Assembly: GCF_027812955.1 (NCBI RefSeq)
Contig: NZ_JAPYZV010000003.1
Coordinates: 248,001-312,000, forward strand
Direction of reading: 5' to 3'
DNA from: Pedococcus sp. 5OH_020
GTDB lineage: Bacteria; Actinomycetota; Actinomycetes; Actinomycetales; Dermatophilaceae
DNA length: 64,000 nucleotides
Every line of letters begins with the position of its first letter. The stretch's first letter is position 1. The notes beneath the pieces are model-generated. The model worked only from the letters and a program-made list of their open reading frames with translations. It had not been told where the DNA came from and did no database searches. The position numbers were made by a program, and so were the translations under genes. This document shows, piece after piece, positions 46,926 to 62,208 of this stretch.

Positions 46926-47043
46926 CGGCCCGGAGGCGCCGGCGCATTACTGGCGAGTCACCGAACATCGGTGGCAGGCTCAGGGCGGTGGCCCGTGCGC
47001 GGGTCACGACCTCGTCGTCCGTCGTCGCTGGGAGGCCCACCCG

Positions 47044-52623
<5,580 letters not shown>

Positions 52624-52703
52624 CCCGCTGCAGGAGGTGACCGGGCGGCGTACCTGCTGTTGTGGCTAGATGGGACCGTGAGCTCGGCGATCAGGAGGCA
52701 ACC

Positions 52704-52979
52704 ATGAGCGAACAGGACCGGAACCTCGCCCAGATGGGCGACGACCAGTACCTGCGTCACCACCGGGCGCAGGAGCAGATCCAGCAGGCGATCCAGCAGG
52801 TCCTGCCGGGGGCCTCGGACCTCACCAAGGACGAGATCGTGGCGCGGCTCTCGGCCGCCCTGGCCGAGCGCGGAATCGGGCCCCAGCCACGCAACTGGCT
52901 CGACGCCGTGGCATCCGAGGCCCAGCGTGGCCGTCTCTACGTCGAGGAGGAAGGGCTGGGCCGACCCGCGCCCGAGTGA
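52704..52979 (+). CDS. small helical protein, function unknown
   Basis: A 91-residue hydrophilic protein, rich in helix formers (RAQEQIQQAIQQVLPGASDLTKDEIVARLSAALAERG). The ATG at 52704 follows AGGAGGCAACC. Its stop overlaps the mobA-like start as GTGA, so it is co-translated with the Cox cluster. I do not recognise a family and there is no signal peptide or membrane helix. Confidence 0.65.
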   Translation: MSEQDRNLAQMGDDQYLRHHRAQEQIQQAIQQVLPGASDLTKDEIVARLSAALAERGIGPQPRNWLDAVASEAQRGRLYVEEEGLGRPAPE

Positions 52980-53572
52980 CCGAAGGCCCGTCCCCGTCGG
53001 CCGTCCCGGTGGCAGGGCTGCTGCTGGCGGCGGGCGCCGGGCGCCGGATGGGCTCACCCAAGGCACTGCTGGCGGGACCCGACGGGCTCAGCTACGCCGC
53101 TCGCGGGATCCGGGTCCTGCGCGAAGCAGGGTGCCGCCCGGTCATCGTCGTCCTCGGCGCGAGCGCAGCGGAGGCCGCCGCCGCGACGACGGAGGCGGAC
53201 CGCGTCGTGGTGGCGCACGAGTGGCGGTCCGGCCAGAGTGCCTCCCTACGGGCGGGCCTGGAGGCCGCGGCACAGAGCGATGCCGAGGCGGTGGTGGTGC
53301 TGCTCGTCGACCTGCCCGACGTCGGCGCCGACGTCGTACGGCGCGTCGCCCAGTCGGCCGTCGGGGCGCCCGCGGGGCTGGCCCGCGCGGCGTACCTCGG
53401 AGTGCCCGGCCACCCCGTGCTCCTGGGCCGGGAACACTGGCAGGGGGTCCTTGCGGCGGCGGAGGGCGACAGCGGCGCCCGGGACTACCTGGCCCGGCAT
53501 CCGCACGAGCTGGTGGAGTGCGCCGACCTGGCCACCGGCAGGGACGTCGACACGCCCGCAGACCTTGCGTGA
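52976..53572 (+). CDS. MobA/MocA-like nucleotidyltransferase
   Basis: A 198-residue nucleotidyltransferase that probably attaches cytidylate or guanylate to the molybdenum pterin for the Cox-type hydroxylase. The signature LLLAAGAGRRMGSPKALL is at about residues 16-33, with LLVDLPDVGADVV as the metal-binding aspartate region. It precedes coxD. The MocA (CTP) role is the better fit for a hydroxylase of this family; inference. Confidence 0.9.
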   Translation: MTEGPSPSAVPVAGLLLAAGAGRRMGSPKALLAGPDGLSYAARGIRVLREAGCRPVIVVLGASAAEAAAATTEADRVVVAHEWRSGQSASLRAGLEAAAQSDAEAVVVLLVDLPDVGADVVRRVAQSAVGAPAGLARAAYLGVPGHPVLLGREHWQGVLAAAEGDSGARDYLARHPHELVECADLATGRDVDTPADLA

Positions 53573-53640
53573 CGGCCGCCTGGACGGTTCCTGGCGTCGA
53601 CCCCTTTCGCCCGGCCTGCCTGGTAGGTGATGCTGAGCAC

Positions 53641-54534
53641 ATGCAGGCACGGGAGGCGTTCGCGTCGGCCGGGGAGCTGGCGGAACGCCTCAGGGGGACG
53701 GGCTACCTGGCGGACGACGCCCTCGCCACGGTCGCGTGGCTGGCCCTGCGCCTCGAGCGGCCGCTGCTCCTCGAAGGAGAGCCGGGCACGGGGAAGACGG
53801 CGCTCGCGGAGGCAGTGGCCCAGGCGCTGGACCTGCCGCTGGTCCGTCTGCAGTGCTACGAGGGGATCGACGCCACCCAGGCTCTCTACGACTGGGACTT
53901 TCCCCGTCAGATCCTCCACCTGCGTGCGGTCGAGGCGGTCGCGGCGCAGCGTACGACCGACGTCGCCGCGGTCGAGGACGAGCTGTTCGACGAGCGCTTC
54001 CTGCTGGCCCGCCCCGTTCTGCGGGCGCTGCGCGAGTCGCCGGCGGTCCTGCTCGTCGACGAGATCGACCGCGCCGACGACGAGTTCGAGGCGTTCCTGC
54101 TGGAGGTCCTCTCGACGTGGCAGGTGACCATCCCGGAGCTGGGCACCGTTTCCGCGGCGACCCCTCCGATCGTCGTCCTGACCTCCAACCGCACGCGCGA
54201 GCTGCACGACGCGCTCAAGCGCCGGTGCCTCTACCACTGGATCGACCACCCGGGGCTCGAACGCGAGCTGCAGATCGTGCGGACCAGGGCCCCGCACGTC
54301 TCGCACACCCTCGCCGAACAGGTGGTCACGGTGGTGCAGGGCCTGCGCACCGACCGCGAGCTGGTCAAGCCACCGGGCGTCGCCGAGACGCTGGACTGGG
54401 CGCGAGCTCTCCACGAGCTGGGCGCCCGCGACCTGGACCTTGAGACGGCAGCCGCAAGCCTCGGTGTGGCGGTCAAGTACCGCGAGGATGCCGAGCGGGT
54501 ACGCGCGGCGCTGGACAGGCTGCTGGCCCGATGA
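53641..54534 (+). CDS. coxD: MoxR-type AAA ATPase (CoxD)
   Basis: A 297-residue AAA+ ATPase with Walker A GEPGTGKTAL and Walker B VLLVDEID. CoxD helps mature the [CuSMo] or molybdenum active site of CO dehydrogenase. The start at 53641 matches the usual CoxD N-terminus (FASAGELAERLRGTGYLAD); an in-frame GTG at 53569 overlaps the upstream stop and would add 24 residues. Confidence 0.92.
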   Translation: MQAREAFASAGELAERLRGTGYLADDALATVAWLALRLERPLLLEGEPGTGKTALAEAVAQALDLPLVRLQCYEGIDATQALYDWDFPRQILHLRAVEAVAAQRTTDVAAVEDELFDERFLLARPVLRALRESPAVLLVDEIDRADDEFEAFLLEVLSTWQVTIPELGTVSAATPPIVVLTSNRTRELHDALKRRCLYHWIDHPGLERELQIVRTRAPHVSHTLAEQVVTVVQGLRTDRELVKPPGVAETLDWARALHELGARDLDLETAAASLGVAVKYREDAERVRAALDRLLAR

Positions 54535-55646
54535 GCACAGCCACCGCCCACGCCCCGGACGAGGTGCTTCTCGCCTTCGCCCGCGCTGTGCGTGCGGCGG
54601 GGGTTGCCGTCACGGCGGACCGTGAGCGCACTTACCTCGAGGCGGCGGCCCAGGTGGGGCTGGCCGAGGCACAGACCTACTGGGCGGGCCGGGCGACGCT
54701 GTGCGGCTCCCCGGCGGACCTCGAGCGCTACGACCAGGTGTACGCCGCCTGGTTCGGCCTCGACCGGGTGTCCCGCAGGTCGGCGCGTGACCGCGACCAC
54801 CCGCTGACGCAGGCCTCCGTCGAGCCGGCCGGGACCGACGGGACCGGGCCCGTGGACGTGGAGGAGGACGAGACCGTTCGCGCGAGGGCCAGCGCCACCG
54901 AGGTGCTCCGTCATCGCGACCTCGCTTCGCTGAGCGCCGCCGAACGGGCCCGCCTGGCCACCCTCTTCGCGTCCCTGCGCCCGCGCGCGCCCCGCCGCGC
55001 CGCTGCCCGCAGGGCTCCTGCCCGCCGTGGCGCGGTGGACGCCCGCAGGACCTTGCGTGCCCAGCTGCGCCGGTTCGGGGAGCCGGCCCCGCTGCAATGG
55101 CGCCGCCGGGCGACGAGGCCGCGCCGGCTGGTGCTGCTCGTCGACGTCTCGGGCTCGATGAGCGGGTACGCCGACGCACTGCTCCGCCTCGCGCACGCCT
55201 ACGCCGCCCAAGGCCTGCCGGTCGAGGTCTTCACCCTGGGCACCCGCCTGACGCACGTCACCCGGGCGCTGCGGCAGCGCGACCCCGAACGCGCACTCGT
55301 AGCCTGTGGAGCGGTCGTCCCGGACTGGTCGGGCGGCACCCGGCTCGCCCAGGGCCTGGGCGCGTTCCTGGACCGTTGGGGCCGGCGGGGCATGGCCAGA
55401 GGTGCGGTGGTCGTCGTCTTCAGCGACGGCTGGGAGCGCGAGGCTCCGCAGGCGCTGGGCGAGCAGATGCGCCGCCTGCGCGGGCTCGCCCATCGCGTGG
55501 TCTGGGTCAACCCGCACCGCGGCAAGCCCGGCTACCTGCCGGTGCAGCAGGGCATCGTCGCGGCCCTGCCGTACATCGACGACTTCCTCGCCGGCCACTC
55601 GATGGCCACCTTCGAGGAGCTCGTGGAGGTGGTGGCCCATGCGTGA
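54531..55646 (+). CDS. coxE: VWA-domain protein (CoxE)
   Basis: A 371-residue protein with a von Willebrand A domain in its C-terminal half. The MIDAS motif DVSGSMS is at about residue 205, and the later acidic SDGWERE is visible. CoxE is thought to work with CoxD in metal insertion. The N-terminal half is helical and polar. The ATG overlaps coxD as ATGA. Confidence 0.92.
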   Translation: MSTATAHAPDEVLLAFARAVRAAGVAVTADRERTYLEAAAQVGLAEAQTYWAGRATLCGSPADLERYDQVYAAWFGLDRVSRRSARDRDHPLTQASVEPAGTDGTGPVDVEEDETVRARASATEVLRHRDLASLSAAERARLATLFASLRPRAPRRAAARRAPARRGAVDARRTLRAQLRRFGEPAPLQWRRRATRPRRLVLLVDVSGSMSGYADALLRLAHAYAAQGLPVEVFTLGTRLTHVTRALRQRDPERALVACGAVVPDWSGGTRLAQGLGAFLDRWGRRGMARGAVVVVFSDGWEREAPQALGEQMRRLRGLAHRVVWVNPHRGKPGYLPVQQGIVAALPYIDDFLAGHSMATFEELVEVVAHA

Positions 55647-56826
55647 GGTCCTGCCGGAGCTGCTCCGCTGGTGGCGGGCAGGTGCCACGGTCGGGGTCGC
55701 CACGGTCGTGGCGACCTGGCGCTCCGCGCCACGGCAGGCGGGCGCCGCCATGCTCGTCGGTCCGGCCGGAGAGGCGGTGGGCTCGGTCTCCGGGGGCTGT
55801 GTGGAGGGCGCGGTGTACGAGCTCGCGCAGTCCGTGGTGGCCGGGGGAGAACCGGTCCTGCAGCGCTTCGGGGTGAGCGACGACGACGCCTTCGCCGTCG
55901 GCCTGACGTGCGGAGGCCTGCTCGACGTCTTCGTCGAGGCGGTCAGCCGGGCCAGCTTCCCCGAGCTCGAGGACGTGGCCGCCGACGTCGAGGCGGGTCG
56001 CCCCGTCGCGCTCGCTACGGTGGTCGAGCACCCCGAGCCGGCCTGGCGTGGCCGGCGGCTCGTGGTCCGTGGGGAGTCCTCCCAGGTCCCGAGCACGGGC
56101 ACCCTCGGCTCTGGCCGCGCAGACGACGCCGTGCTGGACGATGCCCGCGGGCTCCTGGCGTCGGGCCGCACCGAGACGTTGACGTACGGGCCCGACGGCG
56201 AGCGACGCGGCGAGGGGATGCGGGTGTTCGTCTCGTCCTTCGCGCCCCGGCCCAGGCTGCTCGTGTTCGGTGCCATCGACTTCGCAGCGGCCGTGGCCCA
56301 GGTGGGTCACTTCCTGGGCTACCGCGTCACCGTCTGCGACGCTCGCCCGGTCTTCGCGACGTCGAGCCGCTTCCCGTCGGCCGACGAGGTGGTCGTGCAG
56401 TGGCCCCACCGGTACCTCGAGGCGCAGCGGGAAGCCGGCCGGCTCGACGGGCGCACCGTGATCTGCGTGCTCACCCACGACCCGAAGTTCGACGTCCCGG
56501 TCCTCGAGGTCGCGCTGCGCCTTCCCGAGGTGGCGTACGTCGGGGCCATGGGCTCGCGACGTACCCATGACGACCGGATGGCGCGCCTGCGCGAGGCCGG
56601 GCTCACCGAACAGGAGCTTGGCCGGCTGTCCAGCCCCATCGGTCTGGACCTGGGAGCCCGCACCCCTCAGGAGACCGCCATCAGCATCGCTGCCGAGATC
56701 GTCGCCGCCCAGTGGGGCGGGCGCGGCGACCGGCTGGCGGAACGGGACGGGCCCATCCACCACCACGGTGGGCCCCTTGCGACTGCAGGAGAGACGGCAG
56801 GAAACCCACGAAGCGCGCACAGCTAA
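55639..56826 (+). CDS. coxF: XdhC/CoxI family maturation protein (CoxF)
   Basis: A 395-residue protein with an N-terminal XdhC_CoxI domain (RSAPRQAGAAMLV, GSVSGGCVEGAVYELA) and a C-terminal Rossmann domain (VFGAIDFAAAVAQVGHFLGYRVTVCDARPVF, VAYVGAMGSRRTHDDR). These proteins carry or sulfurylate the molybdenum cofactor for the hydroxylase. The ATG at 55639 has GGAGG and overlaps coxE. Confidence 0.92.
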   Translation: MREVLPELLRWWRAGATVGVATVVATWRSAPRQAGAAMLVGPAGEAVGSVSGGCVEGAVYELAQSVVAGGEPVLQRFGVSDDDAFAVGLTCGGLLDVFVEAVSRASFPELEDVAADVEAGRPVALATVVEHPEPAWRGRRLVVRGESSQVPSTGTLGSGRADDAVLDDARGLLASGRTETLTYGPDGERRGEGMRVFVSSFAPRPRLLVFGAIDFAAAVAQVGHFLGYRVTVCDARPVFATSSRFPSADEVVVQWPHRYLEAQREAGRLDGRTVICVLTHDPKFDVPVLEVALRLPEVAYVGAMGSRRTHDDRMARLREAGLTEQELGRLSSPIGLDLGARTPQETAISIAAEIVAAQWGGRGDRLAERDGPIHHHGGPLATAGETAGNPRSAHS

Positions 56827-56853
56827 GGCGCTCTCGACACAAAGGAGTGTTGG

Positions 56854-57372
56854 ATGACCCGCATCAGCGTGACGGTCGACGGCGTCGGCTACCAGGACGA
56901 GGTGGAGCCACGCCTGCTCCTCGTCCAGTACCTGCGCGAACAGCTGGGCAAGACGGGAACGGTCGTCGGATGCGACACGAGCAACTGCGGAGCCTGCACC
57001 GTGCACCTCGACGGGCACAGCGTGAAGTCGTGCACTGTGCTGGCCGTGCAGGCGGACGGCCACGACGTCACGACGATCGAGGGCATCGCCCGTGACGGGG
57101 AGCTCCACCCCATGCAGCAGGCGTTCCACGAGTGCCACGCGCTGCAGTGCGGCTACTGCACCCCCGGCATGATCATGCAGGCCATCGACGTCCTCAACGA
57201 CAACCCGCACCCCTCCGAGGAGGAGATCCGGCTCGGGCTGGAGGGCAACCTCTGCCGCTGCACCGGGTATCACAACATCGTCAAGGCGGTGCAGCAGGTC
57301 GCCGGCGCGCAGGCGCCGGCCGAGGCCGCGGTCGCCATGCCGGCCACTGCAGGCGCCCAGGTGCAGGCATGA
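56854..57372 (+). CDS. coxS: [2Fe-2S] subunit of Mo-hydroxylase (CoxS)
   Basis: The small iron-sulfur subunit, 172 residues. The plant-type cluster is [16 protein letters not shown] and the second cluster uses CGYCTPGM and [10 protein letters not shown], so both [2Fe-2S] centres are intact. The extra C-terminal tail is Ala-rich. AGGAG precedes the ATG. Confidence 0.97.
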   Translation: MTRISVTVDGVGYQDEVEPRLLLVQYLREQLGKTGTVVGCDTSNCGACTVHLDGHSVKSCTVLAVQADGHDVTTIEGIARDGELHPMQQAFHECHALQCGYCTPGMIMQAIDVLNDNPHPSEEEIRLGLEGNLCRCTGYHNIVKAVQQVAGAQAPAEAAVAMPATAGAQVQA

Positions 57373-59858
57373 CCGCCGTCGACGACCGGCCCCAGGCCGA
57401 GATCGGCAGCCCACGGCTGCGCAAGGAGGACCAGCGGCTGGTGACGGGCCGGACCCGGTGGACCGACAACCTCCAGCTACCCGGCATGCAGCACCTCGCG
57501 ATGGTGCGCAGCCCGTTCGCCCACGCGCGGATCACCGGTCTGGACACCGCGGCGGCGAAGTCGGCCCCCGGCGTGATGGCCGTGCTGACCGGTGCCGACG
57601 TCAAGGACCTACAGGGCTCGATGGCCTGTGCCTGGCCGATCACCGAGGACCAGAAGGCGCCTGCGCACCCGGCCATCGCCGTCGACCGGGTGTCCTTCGC
57701 CGGTGAGATCGTCGCGGTGGTCGTGGCGCGGACGGCCGCCGCTGCCCGGGACGCCGCCGAGCTCGTCGACGTGGACTACGAGGAGCTGCCGGCCGCCCTC
57801 GACCTGAAGAGGGCCGCCGCGGACGAGGTCCTCGCCCACCCGGACCTGGGAACCAACAAGAGCGCCTTCTGGCAGTACGACTCGGCCGACGCAGGCACGG
57901 GCGGCGCTGTCGACGAGGCCATCGACAAGGCCAGGACCGACGGGATCGTCATCGAACGGGAGTACCGCCAGCAGCGGCTGATCCCCGCGTTCATGGAGCC
58001 GCGTTCGGTCGTGTGCGACCCCACCGGTGAGCAGCTCACCATCTGGTCGGCCACCCAGGTGCCGCACTTCGTCCGCATCTTCACCGCTCTGGTCCTCGGC
58101 ATCCCCGAGAGCAAGATCCGCGTGATCGCGCCCGACGTGGGCGGCGGGTTCGGCGGCAAGCTGCAGCACACGCCAGAGGAGGTCGTCACTGTCCTGGCCG
58201 CACGGCATACCGGCAAGCCGTGCAAGTACACCGAGACCCGCAGCGAGTCCCTGGTCTCGGCCCACCACGGACGGCACCAGTGGCAGAGGCTCACCCTGGC
58301 CGCGACCAAGGACGGCACGGTCACCGGGCTCAAGGTGGACCTGCTGGCCGACATGGGCGCGTACCTCGGACTGGTCACCTCCGGGATCCCGATCCTCGGC
58401 GCCTTCATGTTCAACGCCATCTACAAGTTCCCCTCGTACCAGTTCAACTGCACCAACGTCTTCACGAACAAGACCTGGACGGACGCCTACCGCGGCGCGG
58501 GGCGCCCCGAGGCGACGTTCGCCATCGAGCGGCTCATGGACGAGCTGGCGGTGGAGGTCGGCGTCGACCCGCTGGAGATCCGCGAGAAGAACTGGATCAG
58601 GCACGAGGAGTTCCCGTTCACCACGGTGGCGGGCATGACGTACGACTCCGGGAACTACGAGGCCGCGACCGCGCGCGCCAAGGAGCTGTTCGGCTACGAC
58701 GCGCTGCGCCGCGAGCAGCAGGAGCGACGCGACCGTCAGGACCCGGTCCAGCTCGGGATCGGGGTGTCCACCTTCACGGAGATGTGCGGGCTCGCGCCGT
58801 CGCGGGTGCTGGGCGCGCTGCGGTACGCGGCGGGTGGCTGGGAGCACGCCAGCATCCGGATGCTGCCCACCGGCAAGGTCGAGGTGGTGACCGGCACGTC
58901 ACCGCACGGCCAGGGGCACGAGACGGTCTGGAGCCAGATCATCGCGGACCGGTTGGGAGTGCCGTTCGAGGACGTCGAGGTGCTGCACGGTGACACCCAG
59001 ATCGCCAACCGCGGCCTGGACACCTATGGCTCACGCTCGCTGGTCGTCGGAGGTCAGGCCCTGGTGCTGGCGGCCGACAAGGTGATCGAGAAGGGACGCC
59101 CAGTGGCGGCGCACCTGCTCGAGGCGAGCGTGGCCGACATCGAGTTCGCGGACGGCCGGTTCTCGGTGAAGGGCACCGACAAGGGCAAGAGCATGGCGGA
59201 GGTGGTCTGGGAGGCGTTCACCTGCCACGACCTGCCGGACGGCATCGAGCCGACGCTCGACTCGGACGCAACGTACGACCCGGTCGACTTCTCCTTCCCG
59301 CACGGGACCCATCTGTGCGCGGCGGAGGTGGACACCGAGACGGGAGAGGTGAAGCTGCGCAGCTACGTGTCGGTCGACGACGTGGGCGTCATCATGAACC
59401 CGATGATCGTTGCCGGCCAGCTGCACGGCGGCATCGTCCAGGGCATCGCGCAGGCCCTGTGGGAGGAGGCCGTGTACGACGAGCACGGCACGCTGGTGTC
59501 CGGTTCCTTCGTCGACTACACCCTGCCGACGGCCGCGGACACCATCTCCTTCGTCAACGACCACACCGTCTCCCCGTCGACGACGAACGACCTCGGGGCC
59601 AAGGGCGTCGGTGAGGCCGGTGCCATCGCGTCCACGCCGGCGGTGGTCAACGCCATCGTCGACGCGCTGCGGCCGTGGGGCGTGCGCGACGTCCGGATGC
59701 CGTGCACCCCGGAGCGCGTCTGGCGTGCCATCCGGTCCGCCGGGGCCCGCGAGGCCGAGCCGACGACCGACAGTGCCCAGCCGCACTTCGATGCGGGGGC
59801 GCCCAACCAGGACGAGCCGGGTAGCGGCGCGACCGAACAGAACGGAGAGGTCCAGTGA
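57369..59858 (+). CDS. coxL: molybdopterin-binding large subunit, form II CoxL
   Basis: The 829-residue catalytic subunit of a xanthine-oxidase-family molybdenum hydroxylase. The Moco-binding regions ([34 protein letters not shown]) are intact. The active-site loop reads [10 protein letters not shown], the signature of form II; form I CoxL has AYxCSFR with a copper-binding cysteine. CO oxidation by form II is disputed, so it may act on another substrate. The ATG overlaps the coxS stop as ATGA. Order S-L-M also fits form II. Confidence 0.95.
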   Translation: MTAVDDRPQAEIGSPRLRKEDQRLVTGRTRWTDNLQLPGMQHLAMVRSPFAHARITGLDTAAAKSAPGVMAVLTGADVKDLQGSMACAWPITEDQKAPAHPAIAVDRVSFAGEIVAVVVARTAAAARDAAELVDVDYEELPAALDLKRAAADEVLAHPDLGTNKSAFWQYDSADAGTGGAVDEAIDKARTDGIVIEREYRQQRLIPAFMEPRSVVCDPTGEQLTIWSATQVPHFVRIFTALVLGIPESKIRVIAPDVGGGFGGKLQHTPEEVVTVLAARHTGKPCKYTETRSESLVSAHHGRHQWQRLTLAATKDGTVTGLKVDLLADMGAYLGLVTSGIPILGAFMFNAIYKFPSYQFNCTNVFTNKTWTDAYRGAGRPEATFAIERLMDELAVEVGVDPLEIREKNWIRHEEFPFTTVAGMTYDSGNYEAATARAKELFGYDALRREQQERRDRQDPVQLGIGVSTFTEMCGLAPSRVLGALRYAAGGWEHASIRMLPTGKVEVVTGTSPHGQGHETVWSQIIADRLGVPFEDVEVLHGDTQIANRGLDTYGSRSLVVGGQALVLAADKVIEKGRPVAAHLLEASVADIEFADGRFSVKGTDKGKSMAEVVWEAFTCHDLPDGIEPTLDSDATYDPVDFSFPHGTHLCAAEVDTETGEVKLRSYVSVDDVGVIMNPMIVAGQLHGGIVQGIAQALWEEAVYDEHGTLVSGSFVDYTLPTAADTISFVNDHTVSPSTTNDLGAKGVGEAGAIASTPAVVNAIVDALRPWGVRDVRMPCTPERVWRAIRSAGAREAEPTTDSAQPHFDAGAPNQDEPGSGATEQNGEVQ

Positions 59859-60709
59859 TCCCCGCACCGTTCGACTACGTGGCCCCCACCTCCCTCGCCG
59901 ACGCCTTGGCGGCGCTGGCGGACTCCGGGGACGAGGTCAAGGTCCTCGCCGGCGGCCAGTCCCTGCTGCCGATCCTGCGGATGCGGCTCAACGCGCCGGA
60001 CAGGGTCGTGGACCTCGGGCGCGTGGAGGAGCTCCGCGGGATCACGGAGGAGGGGGACAGCATCGTCATCGGAGCCATGACGACGTACGCCGAGCTGCTC
60101 GCCAGCGACGTCGTCCGGGAGCACGCGGGGCTGCTGACCAAGGCCGTCCAGGAGGTGGCGGACCCGCAGATCCGGCATCGGGGCACGGTGGGCGGAGCAC
60201 TGGTCCATGCCGACCCTGCCGGGGACGTGGGCGCTCCCGTGCTGGCGCTCGAGGCGGAGCTGGTCATCACTGGACCGGCTGGGCAGCGCACCGTCCCGGC
60301 CACCGAGTTCTTCCAGGACCTGTTCGAGACGGCCGTGGGCGAGGGCGAGCTGCTGACCGCCATCAGGGTCCCGAGGCACACTGGCTGGGGCAGCCACTAC
60401 GAGAAGTTCGTCCGCGTCGTGCACCAGTGGTCCATCGTCGCGGTCGGCGCAACCGTGCGCGTCGAGAACGGCCTCATCGCCGAAGCCCGCATCGGCCTCA
60501 CCAACATGGGCTCCACACCGCTACGCGCCCGGGCGGTGGAGGACGCGCTGGTGGGCGGGCCGGCCACGCAGGACTCGGTACGCGAGGCATGCGCCGCGGC
60601 GGCGGAGGGGACCAACCCGCCTTCGGACCTCAACGGGGACAGCGACTACCGCCGTCATCTGGCGACGGTGCTGAGCAGGCGCGCGGTGCTCGCCGCCGCA
60701 GGGGTCTGA
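59855..60709 (+). CDS. coxM: FAD-binding medium subunit (CoxM)
   Basis: The 284-residue flavoprotein subunit. The FAD motifs are VLAGGQSLLPIL (AGGxS) and HRGTVGGALVHADPAGD (TxGG). The GTG overlaps coxL by four bases. Confidence 0.96.
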   Translation: MIPAPFDYVAPTSLADALAALADSGDEVKVLAGGQSLLPILRMRLNAPDRVVDLGRVEELRGITEEGDSIVIGAMTTYAELLASDVVREHAGLLTKAVQEVADPQIRHRGTVGGALVHADPAGDVGAPVLALEAELVITGPAGQRTVPATEFFQDLFETAVGEGELLTAIRVPRHTGWGSHYEKFVRVVHQWSIVAVGATVRVENGLIAEARIGLTNMGSTPLRARAVEDALVGGPATQDSVREACAAAAEGTNPPSDLNGDSDYRRHLATVLSRRAVLAAAGV

Positions 60710-60713
60710 GCCG

Positions 60714-61508
60714 ATGGAGCTGACGCACAGCTTCACGGTCCCGGCCACGGTCGACCGCACCTGGGAGACCTTCATGGACCTCAGACTCGTGGGCGGCTGC
60801 TTTCCCGGCGCGACCGTGACCGAGGTGACCGACGACGGGTTCTCGGGGACCGTCAAGGTCAAGCTCGGTCCGATCGCGCTGACGTATGGGGGGACGGGCT
60901 CGTTCGTGGAACGCGACGACGGCGCTCACCGCGCCGTCCTGGAGGCCAAGGGCAAGGACAAGCGCGGCAACGGCACTGCAGGCGCCACGGTGACGATCCA
61001 GCTCACCGACGCGGGCGAGGGCACGACGCGCGCGGAGGTGCGCACCGACCTCGCGGTGACCGGGAAGCCGGCGCAGTTCGGCCGCGGGGTGATGCAGGAC
61101 GTCTCGGACAAGCTGCTCGCGCAGTTCGTCGCCTGTGTCGAGAGCACCATCTCCGCGCCGGCACAGACGGCGACGCCGGCACAGACACCGGCACAGGCAC
61201 CGGAATCGACACCGGCACAGGCACCGGCACCGGCGCCGGTGGTGGAGCTGCTGCCCGAGGGCGTGGTGGTCGCCGGCGACGAGCAGGCATCGCCGGCGCC
61301 AAGGCACCCGCCGCACCAGCCGTCACCCGTCCCCGAGGTGTCCGCGGCCGGCGAGACGCCCAGCCCGTCGCGCGAGGGCGACACAGCACTTGACCTGGGG
61401 ACGGCGGTCCTGCCCGTGCTGCTGAAGACGTACGGCAGGCGGCTGGCCGCCGGGCTGCTGGGGCTCGCCGCCATCGTCCTGGGCACGCGGGCGGTCCGGC
61501 GTCGCTGA
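60714..61508 (+). CDS. coxG: CoxG: SRPBCC domain with membrane anchor
   Basis: A 264-residue membrane-anchoring protein of the Cox system. The N-terminal 145 residues form the CoxG SRPBCC domain (TVDRTWETFMDLRLVGGCFPGA, ITYGGTGSFVE-like block). A Pro/Ala/Gln/Thr-rich linker of about 85 residues with repeated PAQ/TPAQ follows (61160-61250), then a helix (LAAGLLGLAAIVLGTRAV) at the C-terminus. In Oligotropha CoxG tethers CO dehydrogenase to the membrane; more recent work links CoxG to quinone handling. The role here is inferred. Confidence 0.9.
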   Translation: MELTHSFTVPATVDRTWETFMDLRLVGGCFPGATVTEVTDDGFSGTVKVKLGPIALTYGGTGSFVERDDGAHRAVLEAKGKDKRGNGTAGATVTIQLTDAGEGTTRAEVRTDLAVTGKPAQFGRGVMQDVSDKLLAQFVACVESTISAPAQTATPAQTPAQAPESTPAQAPAPAPVVELLPEGVVVAGDEQASPAPRHPPHQPSPVPEVSAAGETPSPSREGDTALDLGTAVLPVLLKTYGRRLAAGLLGLAAIVLGTRAVRRR

Positions 61509-61588
61509 CCTGGGGCACACCTGCCTCGGCCTGTGCTGTCCGAACGGACGAGGCCCGGGTCGTCCGGTCATGTCGTCCTGTCGTGGCC

Positions 61589-61594
61589 TAACCT
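61589..61594 (+). promoter_or_regulatory. -10 box TAACCT upstream of aroQ
   Basis: TAACCT fits TAnnnT and lies about 97 bases before the aroQ ATG in a 180-bp gap. No clear -35 box is seen. Nothing else is found in this gap. Confidence 0.3.
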
Positions 61595-61690
61595 GGGAAG
61601 GGCCCCGACAGAGGAGCCGCATGGGAGCGTTGCCGCACCGCGCAGGGCGGGACACAGCACCCAGGCACAGCAAGCACAGGAGCGGCCAGT

Positions 61691-62140
61691 ATGAGCGAGC
61701 CCACCGTCGTCGTCCTCAACGGACCGAACCTCAACCTCCTGGGTGAGCGGGAGCCCGAGATCTACGGGCACGACACGCTGGGCGACGTGGAGGCGCTGTG
61801 CCGCAAGGCTGCCAGCCTCGCCGGCCTCGCGATCGACTTCCGGCAGAGCAACCACGAGGGCGTCCTCATCGACGCCATCCACGAGACCCGCACCACCGCA
61901 GTGGGCTTCGTCATCAACGCGGGCGCCCTGACGCATACGTCGATCGCGCTGCGCGACGCGGTCGCCACGATCCCGGCCCCGGTGTTCGAGGTGCACCTCA
62001 GCAACGTCCACGCCCGTGAGGAGTTCCGGCACCACTCGTACCTGTCCGCCGTGTCGACCGGGGTCATCGTCGGGTGCGGGCCCAGCGGGTACGCCTACGC
62101 GGTGGCGCGCATCTCCGAGCTGGTGCTCAGCCGCCCCTGA
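61691..62140 (+). CDS. aroQ: type II 3-dehydroquinate dehydratase
   Basis: This enzyme catalyses the third step of the shikimate pathway. The 149-residue product has the type II signatures LNGPNLNLLGEREPEIYG (catalytic Tyr), FVINAGALTHTSIALRDA and FEVHLSNVHAREEFRHHSYL. The length is normal. AGGAG lies 8 bases before the ATG. Confidence 0.97.
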   Translation: MSEPTVVVLNGPNLNLLGEREPEIYGHDTLGDVEALCRKAASLAGLAIDFRQSNHEGVLIDAIHETRTTAVGFVINAGALTHTSIALRDAVATIPAPVFEVHLSNVHAREEFRHHSYLSAVSTGVIVGCGPSGYAYAVARISELVLSRP

Positions 62141-62208
62141 GGGTGCTGCCTGGGGTCACCTGCCGCCCGGACACCGGAGCCGTGGCGGGAACGGGCAGAC
62201 TGTGCCCC

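Noticed and set aside
57369-59858. Form I (true aerobic) CO dehydrogenase
   Set aside because: The active-site loop reads AYRGAGR, not the AYxCSFR of form I, and the gene order S-L-M is that of form II.
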